In this document: positions 1 through 7,919 of the stretch, piece after piece | How positions within the stretch are numbered: the first letter of the stretch is position 1 | Layout of the letters: each line of letters opens with the position of its first letter | DNA from: an uncultured Alphaproteobacteria bacterium | GTDB lineage: Bacteria; Pseudomonadota; Alphaproteobacteria; RF32; CAG-239 | Length of the DNA: 43,629 bases | NCBI GenBank assembly: GCA_944389095.1 | Contig: CALXLC010000050.1 | Span: 1 to 43,629 of the forward strand | Direction of reading: 5' to 3' | Notes under the pieces: generated by a model | Database searches by the model: none | Told to the model about the DNA's origin: nothing | Seen by the model: only the letters and a program-made list of their open reading frames with translations | Made by a program: the position numbers and the translations under genes

Positions 1-1
1 C

Positions 2-379
2 GGCGGCAGCACGCCTCCTCTGGCCACCGGTGATGAAGAAAATGCAGCCGACAACGGCGGCAGCACGCCTCCTTTGGCCACCGGTGATGAGGAAAACGCA
101 GCCGACAACGGCGGCAGCACGCCTCCTCTGGCCACGGGGGATGAGGAAAACGCAGCCGACAACGGCGGCAGCACGCCTCCTCTGGCCACCGGTGATGAAG
201 AAAACGCAGCCGACAACGGCGGCAGCACGCCTCCTTTGGCCACCGGTGATGAGGAAAACGCAGCCGACAACGGCGGCAGCACGCCTCCTCTGGCCACCGG
301 TGATGAAGAAAATGCAGCCGACAACGGCGGCAGTACGCCTCCTCTGGCCACCGGTGATGAAGAAAATGCAGCCGACAAC
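2..379 (+). repeat. 54-bp tandem repeat (minisatellite), seven full copies
   Basis: Seven head-to-tail 54-bp units start at 2, 56, 110, 164, 218, 272 and 326, and the array probably continues beyond the left edge. Copies differ only at a few synonymous positions (GAA/GAG, AAT/AAC, CTC TGG versus TTTGG context, ACC/ACG). This points to recent expansion or homogenisation. Because 54 is a multiple of three, copy-number change keeps the reading frame and alters only protein length. Confidence 0.95.
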
Positions 380-604
380 GGCGGCAACACACCGGCCTTA
401 ACCAGAACAACGTCAGGCGTCCGTCGTTTGATAACCGCCCCGCAGCAGGTCTCGGCCGAAGTTACGGCAGAAGTGCAACCGGCGGCAACAACGGAAAGCA
501 ATACTGTTTCAGACCGTTATGAACAGGCTCGCCAGCGTCGTTTGAAATTGATGGAACAGATGCGTCTTCGTCAGAGTGCAGAAACGGCCCCCGCGACAGA
601 GTAG
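2..604 (+). CDS. 3' end of a gene for an acidic tandem-repeat protein (5' end outside window)
   Basis: The reading frame is open from the first base, so the start lies outside the window. The visible 200 residues begin with seven copies of an 18-residue unit (ATGDEENAADNGGSTPPL) and a degenerate eighth (GGNTPAL). A unique tail of about 70 residues follows: Val/Ala/Thr-rich, then a basic helical stretch (RYEQARQRRLKLMEQMRLRQ) near the end. The repeats are acidic and rich in Pro, Gly and Asn, and look disordered. No domain is recognisable in this part, and the missing N-terminus could hold the functional domain. It lies upstream of virB3 in the same direction but is separated from it by a hairpin terminator, so it may belong to a different transcript. 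I do not assign a function. Confidence 0.75.
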   Translation, partial: GGSTPPLATGDEENAADNGGSTPPLATGDEENAADNGGSTPPLATGDEENAADNGGSTPPLATGDEENAADNGGSTPPLATGDEENAADNGGSTPPLATGDEENAADNGGSTPPLATGDEENAADNGGNTPALTRTTSGVRRLITAPQQVSAEVTAEVQPAATTESNTVSDRYEQARQRRLKLMEQMRLRQSAETAPATE

Positions 605-640
605 CGGTAAGGACGGAAAAATTAACGCATTATTCATAAA

Positions 641-676
641 AAAGAGGTATGCTGAATCATAGAAGCATACCTCTTT
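641..676 (+). terminator. Hairpin terminator after the repeat-protein gene
   Basis: A perfect 13-bp stem (AAAGAGGTATGCT at 641-653, its complement at 664-676) encloses a 10-nt loop 37 bases after the stop codon. An A-run precedes it and a modest T-rich stretch follows. It can work in both directions and should separate the upstream gene from the virB3 transcript. Confidence 0.6.
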
Positions 677-776
677 GATTCTCTTTAGGATGAGGCAGCG
701 TAACAAGCAAGGTTGCGGCTCTGAACAAAGAAAATTCAAAGAGGAAGCAAAGACGGTCTAACTGTTGAGAGTGGCA

Positions 777-1067
777 ATGCGGGAAATTATCTTAAAAGCA
801 GTGGCTAATCCGCCCAAAATTTTGTGGGGACCTTTTTTGCCCACCATGCTCAACATGGGGGTTCAATTCCCCATTATGTTCATGTTTTTGGGAACGTTTA
901 ACATCAATCCGCTGGTTTTTATGTTCACCATTGTGCTCGGCCATGTCATCTGCATTGCGGTCGGGGCCAAAGAACCGCATATTTCGGCCATGATTCAGGC
1001 ATACGGACAAACCGCCAAAACGTCTCACAACCTCTATAAAGAAAAGGGGAATAAATTTGCACCCTGA
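777..1067 (+). CDS. virB3: VirB3-like T4SS inner-membrane protein
   Basis: This is a 96-residue protein with an N-terminal segment (NPPKILWGPFLPT) followed by a hydrophobic hairpin at about residues 25-65, the usual layout and size of VirB3 (90-110 residues). VirB3 is a small inner-membrane subunit that associates with VirB4. The identity is supported mainly by size, the hydrophobic hairpin and its direct overlap with virB4. I chose the ATG at 777 because a GAGAG sequence sits five bases upstream; in-frame TTG (765) and GTG (771) starts would add four or two residues. The 13-base stretch GAGAGTGGCAATG around this start recurs exactly at the first virB8 start. The region from the hairpin (676) to here shows no convincing promoter. 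Confidence 0.8.
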   Translation: MREIILKAVANPPKILWGPFLPTMLNMGVQFPIMFMFLGTFNINPLVFMFTIVLGHVICIAVGAKEPHISAMIQAYGQTAKTSHNLYKEKGNKFAP

Positions 1068-3489
1068 TTTTGATTTTTTCAGTACCTTTGTTCAAGGGCT
1101 CTCCAGTGTTGAAGTTCTGGTTGCCGTAATCGGTTTTATTTCGGCGGCGGCTTTTGCCGGATTCTGGGTAACCAGATTCGGATATTATGTTTTGCCGCAA
1201 CCGAGAGAGTCTCGTGTCTCTGACTTTTTGCCGTTTAACAAATTGTTGTCTGACGGAATGACAATTCGTTGCTACAATGGTTCTTTGGCGCGGGTTTTCC
1301 GGGTTGAAGGCGTTGATTTGGCCTTTGTGACGGAAGAAAAGGTAATGTCCATGCTGGAGGCGCGCAAGGCCTGGATTGACGGCATGTCCGATTTGCAGGT
1401 TACCTGCCGGATTATTACTTTGCGCGAACGGGTGCCGTTGGAAGAAGAGCAGGGTGATTTTGGCAACCAGTTGCTGGAGGATATTTCCAAAACCTGGGCG
1501 GCCAACCTTGATCGTGTCTACAGCAATCAGCATTATATCGTGCTTTCGGTTGCCGATCGCGACGATTCTCTCAAAGATTTGAATTATGCCTCACAGGCGC
1601 TGCTGGCAACCTTGAGCGAATATGGCGTGGTAACTATGTACGAAGCGGAAGGCAGTGCAGCCGAAGACAGTCCGTTGGCCATTTATTCCAAAATCTGCAG
1701 CCCGATATCCAAGCCCATGCCTAAAATCAACGGCGCCGAAGGGTATCAGTTGAATGAGCTGCTGACGGCCGACCACATTCATTTTACCGGAGAAAACGGT
1801 TTGATACGCTTTTTCTCCGGAGATAAGGAATTATTTGAAGCCGTTATGGGGATTCGTTCTTCCGGCGATTATATGGACGAGGGCATGATAGCGTCATTGC
1901 TGTCCATAGATTGCGAGCTTGTTCTGCTTCACAATATCCGGCCGATTTTCAAACCTCATGCCCGTGCTTTGTTGATGCAGCAGCAGCGCATGGCAACAAT
2001 GACCAGCTTTTCCGGTGATGTGATTGACCAATACAGCGAAGTTTTGGCGGCTATTGAAGACAGCGATACCAACCACCAGGCCCTGACCGAATATGCCATG
2101 GCAATTATTTTGCGCGGCGCCACCAAACAGGAAATAGATTTTGGCGAAAGCGAAGTTCAGCGCATTTGCCGTCTTTACGGCGTTACTCCGGTACGCGAAG
2201 GCTGGGTAACTCAGGCCACGTTTTTTAATCAGTTTCCGACTTACGAAACCCTGCCGCGGACTTACCGCTACTTGTCCCGCGTTGTGGCCACGGCCATTTC
2301 GTTTGACCATCCGTCGGAAGGTTTTTCCAAGAGTGACTGGGGTCCGGGAGCGATTACCGTTTTCAGAACCACGTCGGGGTCGGCTTACCGTTTTCAGTTT
2401 CACGTCTCCAGCGAGGATTCCGCGGTGGCGCACTGCTGTATTATCGGCCCCACCGGACAAGGTAAAACAACCTTGCTGACCTTTTTGGCCGGACAGGCTA
2501 TGCGTCATAAAGACTTAAAAGTATTCTTCTTTGACCGCCATCGCGGTGCGGAGATTTTTACCCGGGCCATCGGCGGTGCATATGTCGGTTTTGAAGGCGA
2601 CGAAAAGAATGTTTCGCTGAATCCGTTCGATTGCGCCAACAACGCCACCAACCGGGCCTTTCTGCGGCGGTGGATGCGGGCGATTACCATGGTGGACGAC
2701 GCCGTCTCCGAAAAAGAAATAGCCCGTGCCGTTACGACGGCGTTTGACTACCTGCGGCCCGAAGAGCGCGTAATGACCAATTTATATAAAAGCTGCTTTT
2801 CGCCGACCGGAAATATGCGCCGCGAGTTGTTCAAATGGGTCAATCCGGAACAGTACGGAAACATTTTTAATGCCACCAACGACAGCCTTGATTTAAAATC
2901 AAAACGTTTCATGGCTTTTGACTTTACCCATATTTTTGAGGACGAAACGCTGGCGCCGGCGGTCATCAGCTACATCATGCACCGTATTCAGTCCGAAACC
3001 GGAGAAACCGGTGTCCCCTCTCTGATTATGATTGATGAGACCGCGCCGATGTTGAAACATCCGATGTTCCGCGACTATTTTGCCATCGGTCTGCAAGAAG
3101 GCCGTAAAAAGCGTCAGGCTTATCTGTGCGCCTTTCAACAACCGAACATCATTGATAAACTGGGCGTCGGAGAAGTTATTCGCGGTCAATGTCAGACGGT
3201 CATCTTTTTCCGCAATCCGCAAGCCATGCCGGAAGACTATGTCAACTGGAACCTCACCAATGCCGAAACAGACTTTATTTTCGGTAAAACTTACCGTGAT
3301 TTTCCGTATGCCATTCTGCTGTCTCGTCCGGCAACCGGGGAATCCGTTATTCTGGATGTGGATTTGAGCGGTCTTGGTCCTTATTTGCGGTTGTATAACT
3401 CCGGGCGCAAAAATGTTCTGTTGGTTGAAGAACTTATTAAAGAATACGGAGAAGACAACTTTGTTACAAAATATTTAAATATTGAGTAA
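1057..3489 (+). CDS. virB4: VirB4-family T4SS ATPase
   Basis: An 810-residue protein of normal VirB4 length. The N-terminal half has the CagE/TrbE/VirB4 layout. The C-terminal ATPase has a Walker A motif (GPTGQGKTT, residues 464-472), a Walker B-type segment (LIMIDETAPML, Asp660-Glu661) and the later QQPNII stretch typical of the family. VirB4 energises pilus assembly and substrate transfer at the inner membrane. The start is a TTG at 1057, six bases after a good ribosome-binding site (AGGGGA, 1045-1050). It overlaps the virB3 stop by 11 bases, indicating translational coupling. All nucleotide-binding motifs look intact. It is the most secure T4SS marker in the window. Confidence 0.95.
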   Translation: MHPDFDFFSTFVQGLSSVEVLVAVIGFISAAAFAGFWVTRFGYYVLPQPRESRVSDFLPFNKLLSDGMTIRCYNGSLARVFRVEGVDLAFVTEEKVMSMLEARKAWIDGMSDLQVTCRIITLRERVPLEEEQGDFGNQLLEDISKTWAANLDRVYSNQHYIVLSVADRDDSLKDLNYASQALLATLSEYGVVTMYEAEGSAAEDSPLAIYSKICSPISKPMPKINGAEGYQLNELLTADHIHFTGENGLIRFFSGDKELFEAVMGIRSSGDYMDEGMIASLLSIDCELVLLHNIRPIFKPHARALLMQQQRMATMTSFSGDVIDQYSEVLAAIEDSDTNHQALTEYAMAIILRGATKQEIDFGESEVQRICRLYGVTPVREGWVTQATFFNQFPTYETLPRTYRYLSRVVATAISFDHPSEGFSKSDWGPGAITVFRTTSGSAYRFQFHVSSEDSAVAHCCIIGPTGQGKTTLLTFLAGQAMRHKDLKVFFFDRHRGAEIFTRAIGGAYVGFEGDEKNVSLNPFDCANNATNRAFLRRWMRAITMVDDAVSEKEIARAVTTAFDYLRPEERVMTNLYKSCFSPTGNMRRELFKWVNPEQYGNIFNATNDSLDLKSKRFMAFDFTHIFEDETLAPAVISYIMHRIQSETGETGVPSLIMIDETAPMLKHPMFRDYFAIGLQEGRKKRQAYLCAFQQPNIIDKLGVGEVIRGQCQTVIFFRNPQAMPEDYVNWNLTNAETDFIFGKTYRDFPYAILLSRPATGESVILDVDLSGLGPYLRLYNSGRKNVLLVEELIKEYGEDNFVTKYLNIE

Positions 3490-3504
3490 ACGGAGCCAAA
3501 TTGT

Positions 3505-3533
3505 TTTATTTAAGGGCAAAAATCTGATATAAT
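3505..3533 (+). promoter_or_regulatory. Extended -10 promoter for the coiled-coil cluster
   Basis: A perfect extended -10 (TGATATAAT, 3525-3533) lies in an AT-rich gap after virB4, with a weak -35 (TTTATT, 3505-3510) 17 bases upstream. The predicted transcript would start near 3540 and give a leader of about 27 bases containing GGGAGG (3554-3559). This supports the start at 3567 rather than the in-frame ATG at 3540. Confidence 0.6.
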
Positions 3534-3566
3534 AACTTTATGGGAAGGCACTATCGGGAGGTTGAG

Positions 3567-5564
3567 ATGACAGGACATACAAAGACAAAGCTGCTTGCGC
3601 TGGCAATCCTCGGTGTCTCAACGCTTTTCAGCCCGCGTGCGGAAGCGCTGATTCCCGTTATTGATACGCCCAGTATTCTGAATACGGCCAAAGAATGGGT
3701 CAACGGCATTAAAGAAAGCGCTTTTGTTGTCAATACCACCACCACCATTACCAAAGTCAGCTCCGCCATCGGCGATGTTAAAAAAAGCGTCAGTGAATAT
3801 ATAACCGATAATGTGGAAAAAATAAAAAAAGAAGCGGAAAAAATTAAAGAATACAAAGAACAGGTCGAAGAATATAAAAAAGAATACGAAGAATACAAAA
3901 AAATGATTGACGAGAACATCGCGGCTGCCAAAGAAATGAAGGCAGAAGTCGAAGGAGTTGTCAACGATGCCAAAAGCGCCGTCAGCGAAGCAAAAGAAAC
4001 CATTAACGGCGTAAAAGATACGGCTTCGGCCCTAAAAGACATGGCTTCCGAAAAAATTTCCTCGGTGACCGGCGGTTCGTCCTCATCAGGAAGTTCATCA
4101 ACTTCTGGTTCCTCTTCGGGAAGCGGAAGCGCTTCTTCAACGGGAAGTTCCTCGGCGGCAGAAACGCCGGCTTGGACAAGCAGCGGAACCTCCGGCAGCA
4201 CTCTGGCGACAACGACAGTTCCTACAAGCGGACGTACGGCCTTCAGTACGCCGCAGCAGTCTCCGGAACTTCAGAAAATAGATTCCTCTTCGCCGTTGAC
4301 AACGGCCGAAGCGCAAAATTATACCTTAACGGCGGATGAAAAAGACAAGCTTCCGGCGCTGGAGGCCGATGTTGCCGCCGGCATACCTCTGAGTGCCGAA
4401 GATCAGGCCGTTTATGATAAAAGCCAGGCACGCGAGGCTCTTGTCAACACGCCGCGTCTGACCGCGGAGGAAGAAGCGTCGCTTCCCGCCATTGCAGAAA
4501 AATTGTCTCAGGGTGAAACCTTGACAACCGAAGAACAGTCCGTTTATCAGAAGGCGCAACAACAGGCCCTTGCCGATGCTGTTCTTAAGGCGGAAGGCAG
4601 CGACATCAGTAAAGAAGTGACCAAAGAAGACGAAGAACTCGCAGATGAGTTAACCTCAATGGACGAGGAAGATCGTCTGGCAAAATTAAAAGAGATGGAT
4701 GAGGAAAAACTGGCCAAACTGCGCGAGATAGCGGAACAGCACGAAAAAGCCGCCGAAGAAATGGAAGCCAGATTGCAGGAGGCCGATGCTTCAAAATTGG
4801 AAGAACTGAAAAAAGTTGCCGAAGAGCATAAAAAGGCGGCGGAAGAAATGCAGGAAATGTTCAAAGCTCTTGATGAGGCCAAAAAAGAAGAACTTGCCGC
4901 CGCGGCCAAAAAGAGCCAAACGGAAATAAAGGAAAGTCAGGAAAGGTTGAAAGCCGCTGACGAGGCTAAACGCAAAAGTCTGCAAAGTAACGGAAAATCC
5001 CCGACGCGGCGTAGTTTTCAGCGGCAAAGCGCTATAATGCCGGCAAATCGTTTTGCTTCTCTGACCACGGAAGAAACCGTCGGATTTGCATCTTTGCTGA
5101 ATATGCCCGACGGCGGAACCGATGCCAACAAAACCTTTATCGCGCCCAAATCCATCGCCATGAGCTGCGGGAACAAGTCGTCGTCAGATTTTTTGGAAAA
5201 GGGAACCATGGATGCCTGTCTGGTGGATTTAATTGACCGTTCCAAGGGGGATCAGGTCACACAGCCGGATTCTCCTTCGGAAAGATTTACGCAGGGATAC
5301 CGGGAGCTTGCGGCGGCATATATTGCAGAGGCATATAAGGCGCAAAACGACACCGAAAGCTTCGTTGAAAAGATTATTGAGCCGATAGATACTGCCGAAG
5401 CGCCGGTTGAAAGGGACATTTACGCAAATCTGGTAGAAATGGATAAAGCGATTGTTACGTCTATGAACGGTCTGTTGAAAATATACAGCGCCCGCCTGGC
5501 AATGAACAGTTACGGCAAATATTACGGCTATAAATTTTCAACACCGGAAGAGGATGAGGAGTAA
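3567..5564 (+). CDS. Exported coiled-coil protein with C-terminal Cys/helical domain (VirB5-slot protein 1)
   Basis: A 665-residue protein. A signal peptide (cleavage after about residue 28, SPRAEA) is followed by a Lys/Glu-rich coiled coil (about 70-165), a Ser/Gly/Thr-rich linker, and two copies of a 40-45-residue unit (LTADEKDKLPAL..., LTAEEEASLPAI...). A second long coiled coil (about 350-480) ends in LKAADEAKRKSL. The C-terminal domain of about 145 residues has two cysteines (SCGNKSSSDF, DACLVDLI) and ends in a helix (LLKIYSARLAMNSYGKYYGY). That domain resembles the whole mature part of the next protein. I recognise no named family. Its position directly after virB4, where virB5 usually lies, suggests a divergent, enlarged VirB5-like surface or pilus-tip component; this is inference. 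It starts at the ATG preceded by GGGAGG. Confidence 0.8.
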   Translation: MTGHTKTKLLALAILGVSTLFSPRAEALIPVIDTPSILNTAKEWVNGIKESAFVVNTTTTITKVSSAIGDVKKSVSEYITDNVEKIKKEAEKIKEYKEQVEEYKKEYEEYKKMIDENIAAAKEMKAEVEGVVNDAKSAVSEAKETINGVKDTASALKDMASEKISSVTGGSSSSGSSSTSGSSSGSGSASSTGSSSAAETPAWTSSGTSGSTLATTTVPTSGRTAFSTPQQSPELQKIDSSSPLTTAEAQNYTLTADEKDKLPALEADVAAGIPLSAEDQAVYDKSQAREALVNTPRLTAEEEASLPAIAEKLSQGETLTTEEQSVYQKAQQQALADAVLKAEGSDISKEVTKEDEELADELTSMDEEDRLAKLKEMDEEKLAKLREIAEQHEKAAEEMEARLQEADASKLEELKKVAEEHKKAAEEMQEMFKALDEAKKEELAAAAKKSQTEIKESQERLKAADEAKRKSLQSNGKSPTRRSFQRQSAIMPANRFASLTTEETVGFASLLNMPDGGTDANKTFIAPKSIAMSCGNKSSSDFLEKGTMDACLVDLIDRSKGDQVTQPDSPSERFTQGYRELAAAYIAEAYKAQNDTESFVEKIIEPIDTAEAPVERDIYANLVEMDKAIVTSMNGLLKIYSARLAMNSYGKYYGYKFSTPEEDEE

Positions 5565-5570
5565 ACAGTC

Positions 5571-6134
5571 ATGAGAAAGCGCTTGCTCAAATATCTTCTG
5601 ATGACGGGAGTACTGCTGCCGCTGCAGGCGTATGCCGCCGGAATTGCCGATATGGATAACGGCACCGGACCGGACGGGGTGTTTATTTTTCCCAAAATGT
5701 TTGCCATGTTTTGTGATTTGTCCTCAAGCGATTCGGATGATCCCGAAAAAGTAACGGACTGCCTGAATAAAATAATCGCGCTGAAATTCGGAGATCAGGC
5801 CGGCAAAGTAAATTACCGCGAGTTGTTTGTTAAAGCATACAGGGAAATCAGTAGTAACGCCATGGATACGGCATTAACCAAAAAATCGCTGGCCGGAGAT
5901 TATGAAACCCAGATAGACGAAGAACTTGAAAAGGCAGATACCGCCGGAGCCAAATCAAGTGATGAGGATACCGTGCGCAAAAAACAGGAACAGATTGCCC
6001 GCCTGAGCACAATGACAACGCAGAACAACATAGATTTGATTAATGTTTTTTCTGTGCAGTTGGCTTTGGATGCCATGGATAAATATTACACCTATGAATT
6101 TTCATCAAGTCTGCCGAATCCGGAAGAAGAATAG
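5571..6134 (+). CDS. Small exported helical protein, paralogous to the C-terminus of its upstream neighbour (VirB5-slot protein 2)
   Basis: A 187-residue protein with a clear signal peptide (cleavage after LQAYA). The mature part has a Cys pair (MFCDLSSSD, VTDCLNKII), a central helical segment (FVKAYREIS) and a C-terminal helix (FSVQLALDAMDKYYTYEFSS). The same order of elements and a similar ending occur in the last 145 residues of the protein encoded just upstream, so the two share a domain. It begins six bases after the upstream stop, with a GAGGAG ribosome-binding site, so it is co-transcribed. Size, signal peptide and helical character fit a minimal VirB5-like protein, but no family signature proves this. 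Confidence 0.75.
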   Translation: MRKRLLKYLLMTGVLLPLQAYAAGIADMDNGTGPDGVFIFPKMFAMFCDLSSSDSDDPEKVTDCLNKIIALKFGDQAGKVNYRELFVKAYREISSNAMDTALTKKSLAGDYETQIDEELEKADTAGAKSSDEDTVRKKQEQIARLSTMTTQNNIDLINVFSVQLALDAMDKYYTYEFSSSLPNPEEE

Positions 6135-6142
6135 AGGGTGTC

Positions 6143-7402
6143 ATGAAAAAAGACGGACTGACATATTTAGCGATAGCAAGCCTGCTGCTGAGCGGCCGGC
6201 CGGCTGTTGCTGCCGTGACGGATCCGGTAGAAAATGTCATAAATGAGGCCACTTACTATATAAGTGAGGCCGGAACGGTTCAATCTGATTTGATGGCAAC
6301 GCTCAGCGGCAAGATAAATGACAAAATCGGCAATCTGGGCGATACCGAAGCCTTGCAGAAAAAGCTCCAGAAGGCTGAAAACCTAAAAAAGAAAGTCGAG
6401 AAGCTGAAAAAAGCTCAGGAACGTCTTGAAAAATTTAAGGATAAGGCCGGAAAACTGGTTGAATACGGAGAAGAAAAGCTGAAAAAAGCCCAGGAGCTGG
6501 CAGATAAAGCAAAGGCAAAGTACGAAGAAGCCAAAGCTTATGCCGAAGAAAAGAAAGCCGCTTTGGATGAAATTACGTCGGAAGTCAAAGACGTAATAAA
6601 TGATGTCAATGAGTTTAAAGATGACGTCAACAGCATGAAAAACGATATCGAAAGCGGCATTAACGATGCTAAAGAAGGTCTTGCGGCGGTTAAAGAAACC
6701 GCATCCGCGGGAATCGACCTGGCCAAAAGCAAAGTAACCTCCGTACAGGATAAAGTTTCTTCTGCCGCGGAAAAAACCGGTTTTGGCACATCAGATTCCG
6801 AAACGGTAACCACGCGGTCGGGCGCTAGCACGACGGACAGTCTGGAAGACATCACACCCTATGATTTCAGTGCAACAGAAGCGGAAACAACGCCGATACC
6901 TTCGTCAGACAATCAAAATTCGGCTTCGGAGATGATAAATGCATTTGCAACCGAAACCAGAGTCAGCGATATTCCGGTGGCTTTGGAAACCCTTCCGACG
7001 GTAAGTGACAGTTCTCTGAGTGCCAGTGAAGTTTTATCACAGGCCCAAACCAATGCCGAAAATCCGTCGGCAGCCTTGCCGGAAGAAAAAAGCAGCCGTT
7101 CCCTTGAGGAACAATTGACGGGAGGCAATGCATCGGAAGCCGCGTTAAACGAAAAACTCAAAGCTGCGGATGAGGCCAAAAGAGCTTCGCTAAAGGGAAC
7201 GGACTACACTTGGGAAGAGTTAGAACAGAATTTGCAGAATAAAGATAAGGAAAAACTCGATTCGCTTGAGGGCGCAAGCTACACTTGGGAAGAATTGGAA
7301 GAAAATTTAAAGGCCAAAGACGCGGCTAAAAGAGCAACATTCAAACGGTCGTCCCGTCAAACATTCAGCCGTTCGGCGGCTGCCGGGCAATCGGAGGACT
7401 GA
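6143..7402 (+). CDS. Exported coiled-coil protein with C-terminal YTWEELE repeats (VirB5-slot protein 3)
   Basis: A 419-residue protein with a signal peptide (about residues 1-24, ending AVAA) and a long Lys/Glu/Ala coiled coil (about 60-220). A Ser/Thr-rich linker follows. The C-terminus holds two tandem copies of a unit containing YTWEELE and a Lys/Asp-rich helix, preceded by LKAADEAKRASL. That last motif also ends the coiled coil of the first protein of this cluster (LKAADEAKRKSL), showing relationship. The C-terminal tail is basic and Ser-rich. The function is unknown. It starts eight bases after the previous stop behind GAGGGTG, so it sits within one operon. Confidence 0.75.
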   Translation: MKKDGLTYLAIASLLLSGRPAVAAVTDPVENVINEATYYISEAGTVQSDLMATLSGKINDKIGNLGDTEALQKKLQKAENLKKKVEKLKKAQERLEKFKDKAGKLVEYGEEKLKKAQELADKAKAKYEEAKAYAEEKKAALDEITSEVKDVINDVNEFKDDVNSMKNDIESGINDAKEGLAAVKETASAGIDLAKSKVTSVQDKVSSAAEKTGFGTSDSETVTTRSGASTTDSLEDITPYDFSATEAETTPIPSSDNQNSASEMINAFATETRVSDIPVALETLPTVSDSSLSASEVLSQAQTNAENPSAALPEEKSSRSLEEQLTGGNASEAALNEKLKAADEAKRASLKGTDYTWEELEQNLQNKDKEKLDSLEGASYTWEELEENLKAKDAAKRATFKRSSRQTFSRSAAAGQSED

Positions 7403-7405
7403 CAG

Positions 7406-7918
7406 ATGAGAAAAGCACGGTATTACATATATCTGATATTTGCGGCGGTCGTTTTTGCGGCTTCGTCGGCACAGGCTTTGGAAATACCGAGCTATATTGT
7501 GGATATAGAACGGCCGTATAAAAATATAGACAGCATTATTGAAGCGTTGACGTCTAATGCAATCAATGCCGACGAGGCCGCCGATGCTCAGGAGCATAAT
7601 AACATAATGCAGAGGCAATTGGCCGCTTCGGCTTACGCGCAGGCGCTCACGGCGCGCATCCGTCTGATTCGCCAGGCAAAAGACGCCGAAAAAACCGCCC
7701 AGAAAAAGAAGCTGAAAAAAAGCACGCCAGGCGGTGCCGACAATAAAAAAGCCGTGTTGGCTCAGGATGTTCAGCCTGTCATGCGCAGCATCGCGGAACA
7801 TCTCAATTCCATTGTCAGCTTAGAAGCGGCGCAGGCCAATCTCGAAGGAACAATGTTGTTAAACAGCTTGCCCAGAAACTATAATCTGGAAGACGAAGAT
7901 GCGGAGGAGGCTGAATAA
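7406..7918 (+). CDS. Small exported helical protein (VirB5-slot protein 4)
   Basis: A 170-residue protein with a signal peptide (cleavage near SSAQA, residue 24) and an almost entirely helical mature part. It has a central basic helix (AYAQALTARIRLIRQAKDAE), a Lys-rich linker and a C-terminal helix (MRSIAEHLNSIVSLEAAQAN). The acidic end (LEDEDAEEAE) matches the acidic tails of its neighbours. The arrangement recalls VirB5/TrbJ-type helical-bundle proteins, but there is no specific signature. The gene starts three bases after the previous stop, with GGAGG upstream. Confidence 0.7.
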   Translation: MRKARYYIYLIFAAVVFAASSAQALEIPSYIVDIERPYKNIDSIIEALTSNAINADEAADAQEHNNIMQRQLAASAYAQALTARIRLIRQAKDAEKTAQKKKLKKSTPGGADNKKAVLAQDVQPVMRSIAEHLNSIVSLEAAQANLEGTMLLNSLPRNYNLEDEDAEEAE

Positions 7919-7919
7919 C

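Noticed and set aside
2..379. CRISPR-like regular repeats
   Set aside because: The units are contiguous with no unique spacers, and they code in frame.
30..401. A second open frame of 123 codons through the 54-bp repeats
   Set aside because: It is open only because the repeat length is a multiple of three. The other frame runs on with a unique C-terminus and a normal stop.
690..761. Short 23-codon frame between the hairpin and virB3
   Set aside because: It has no usable ribosome-binding site and its composition is unlike a protein.
3540..3566. ATG at 3540 as the start of the first coiled-coil gene
   Set aside because: It has no ribosome-binding site and coincides with the predicted transcript start; the ATG at 3567 has GGGAGG and gives a clean signal peptide.
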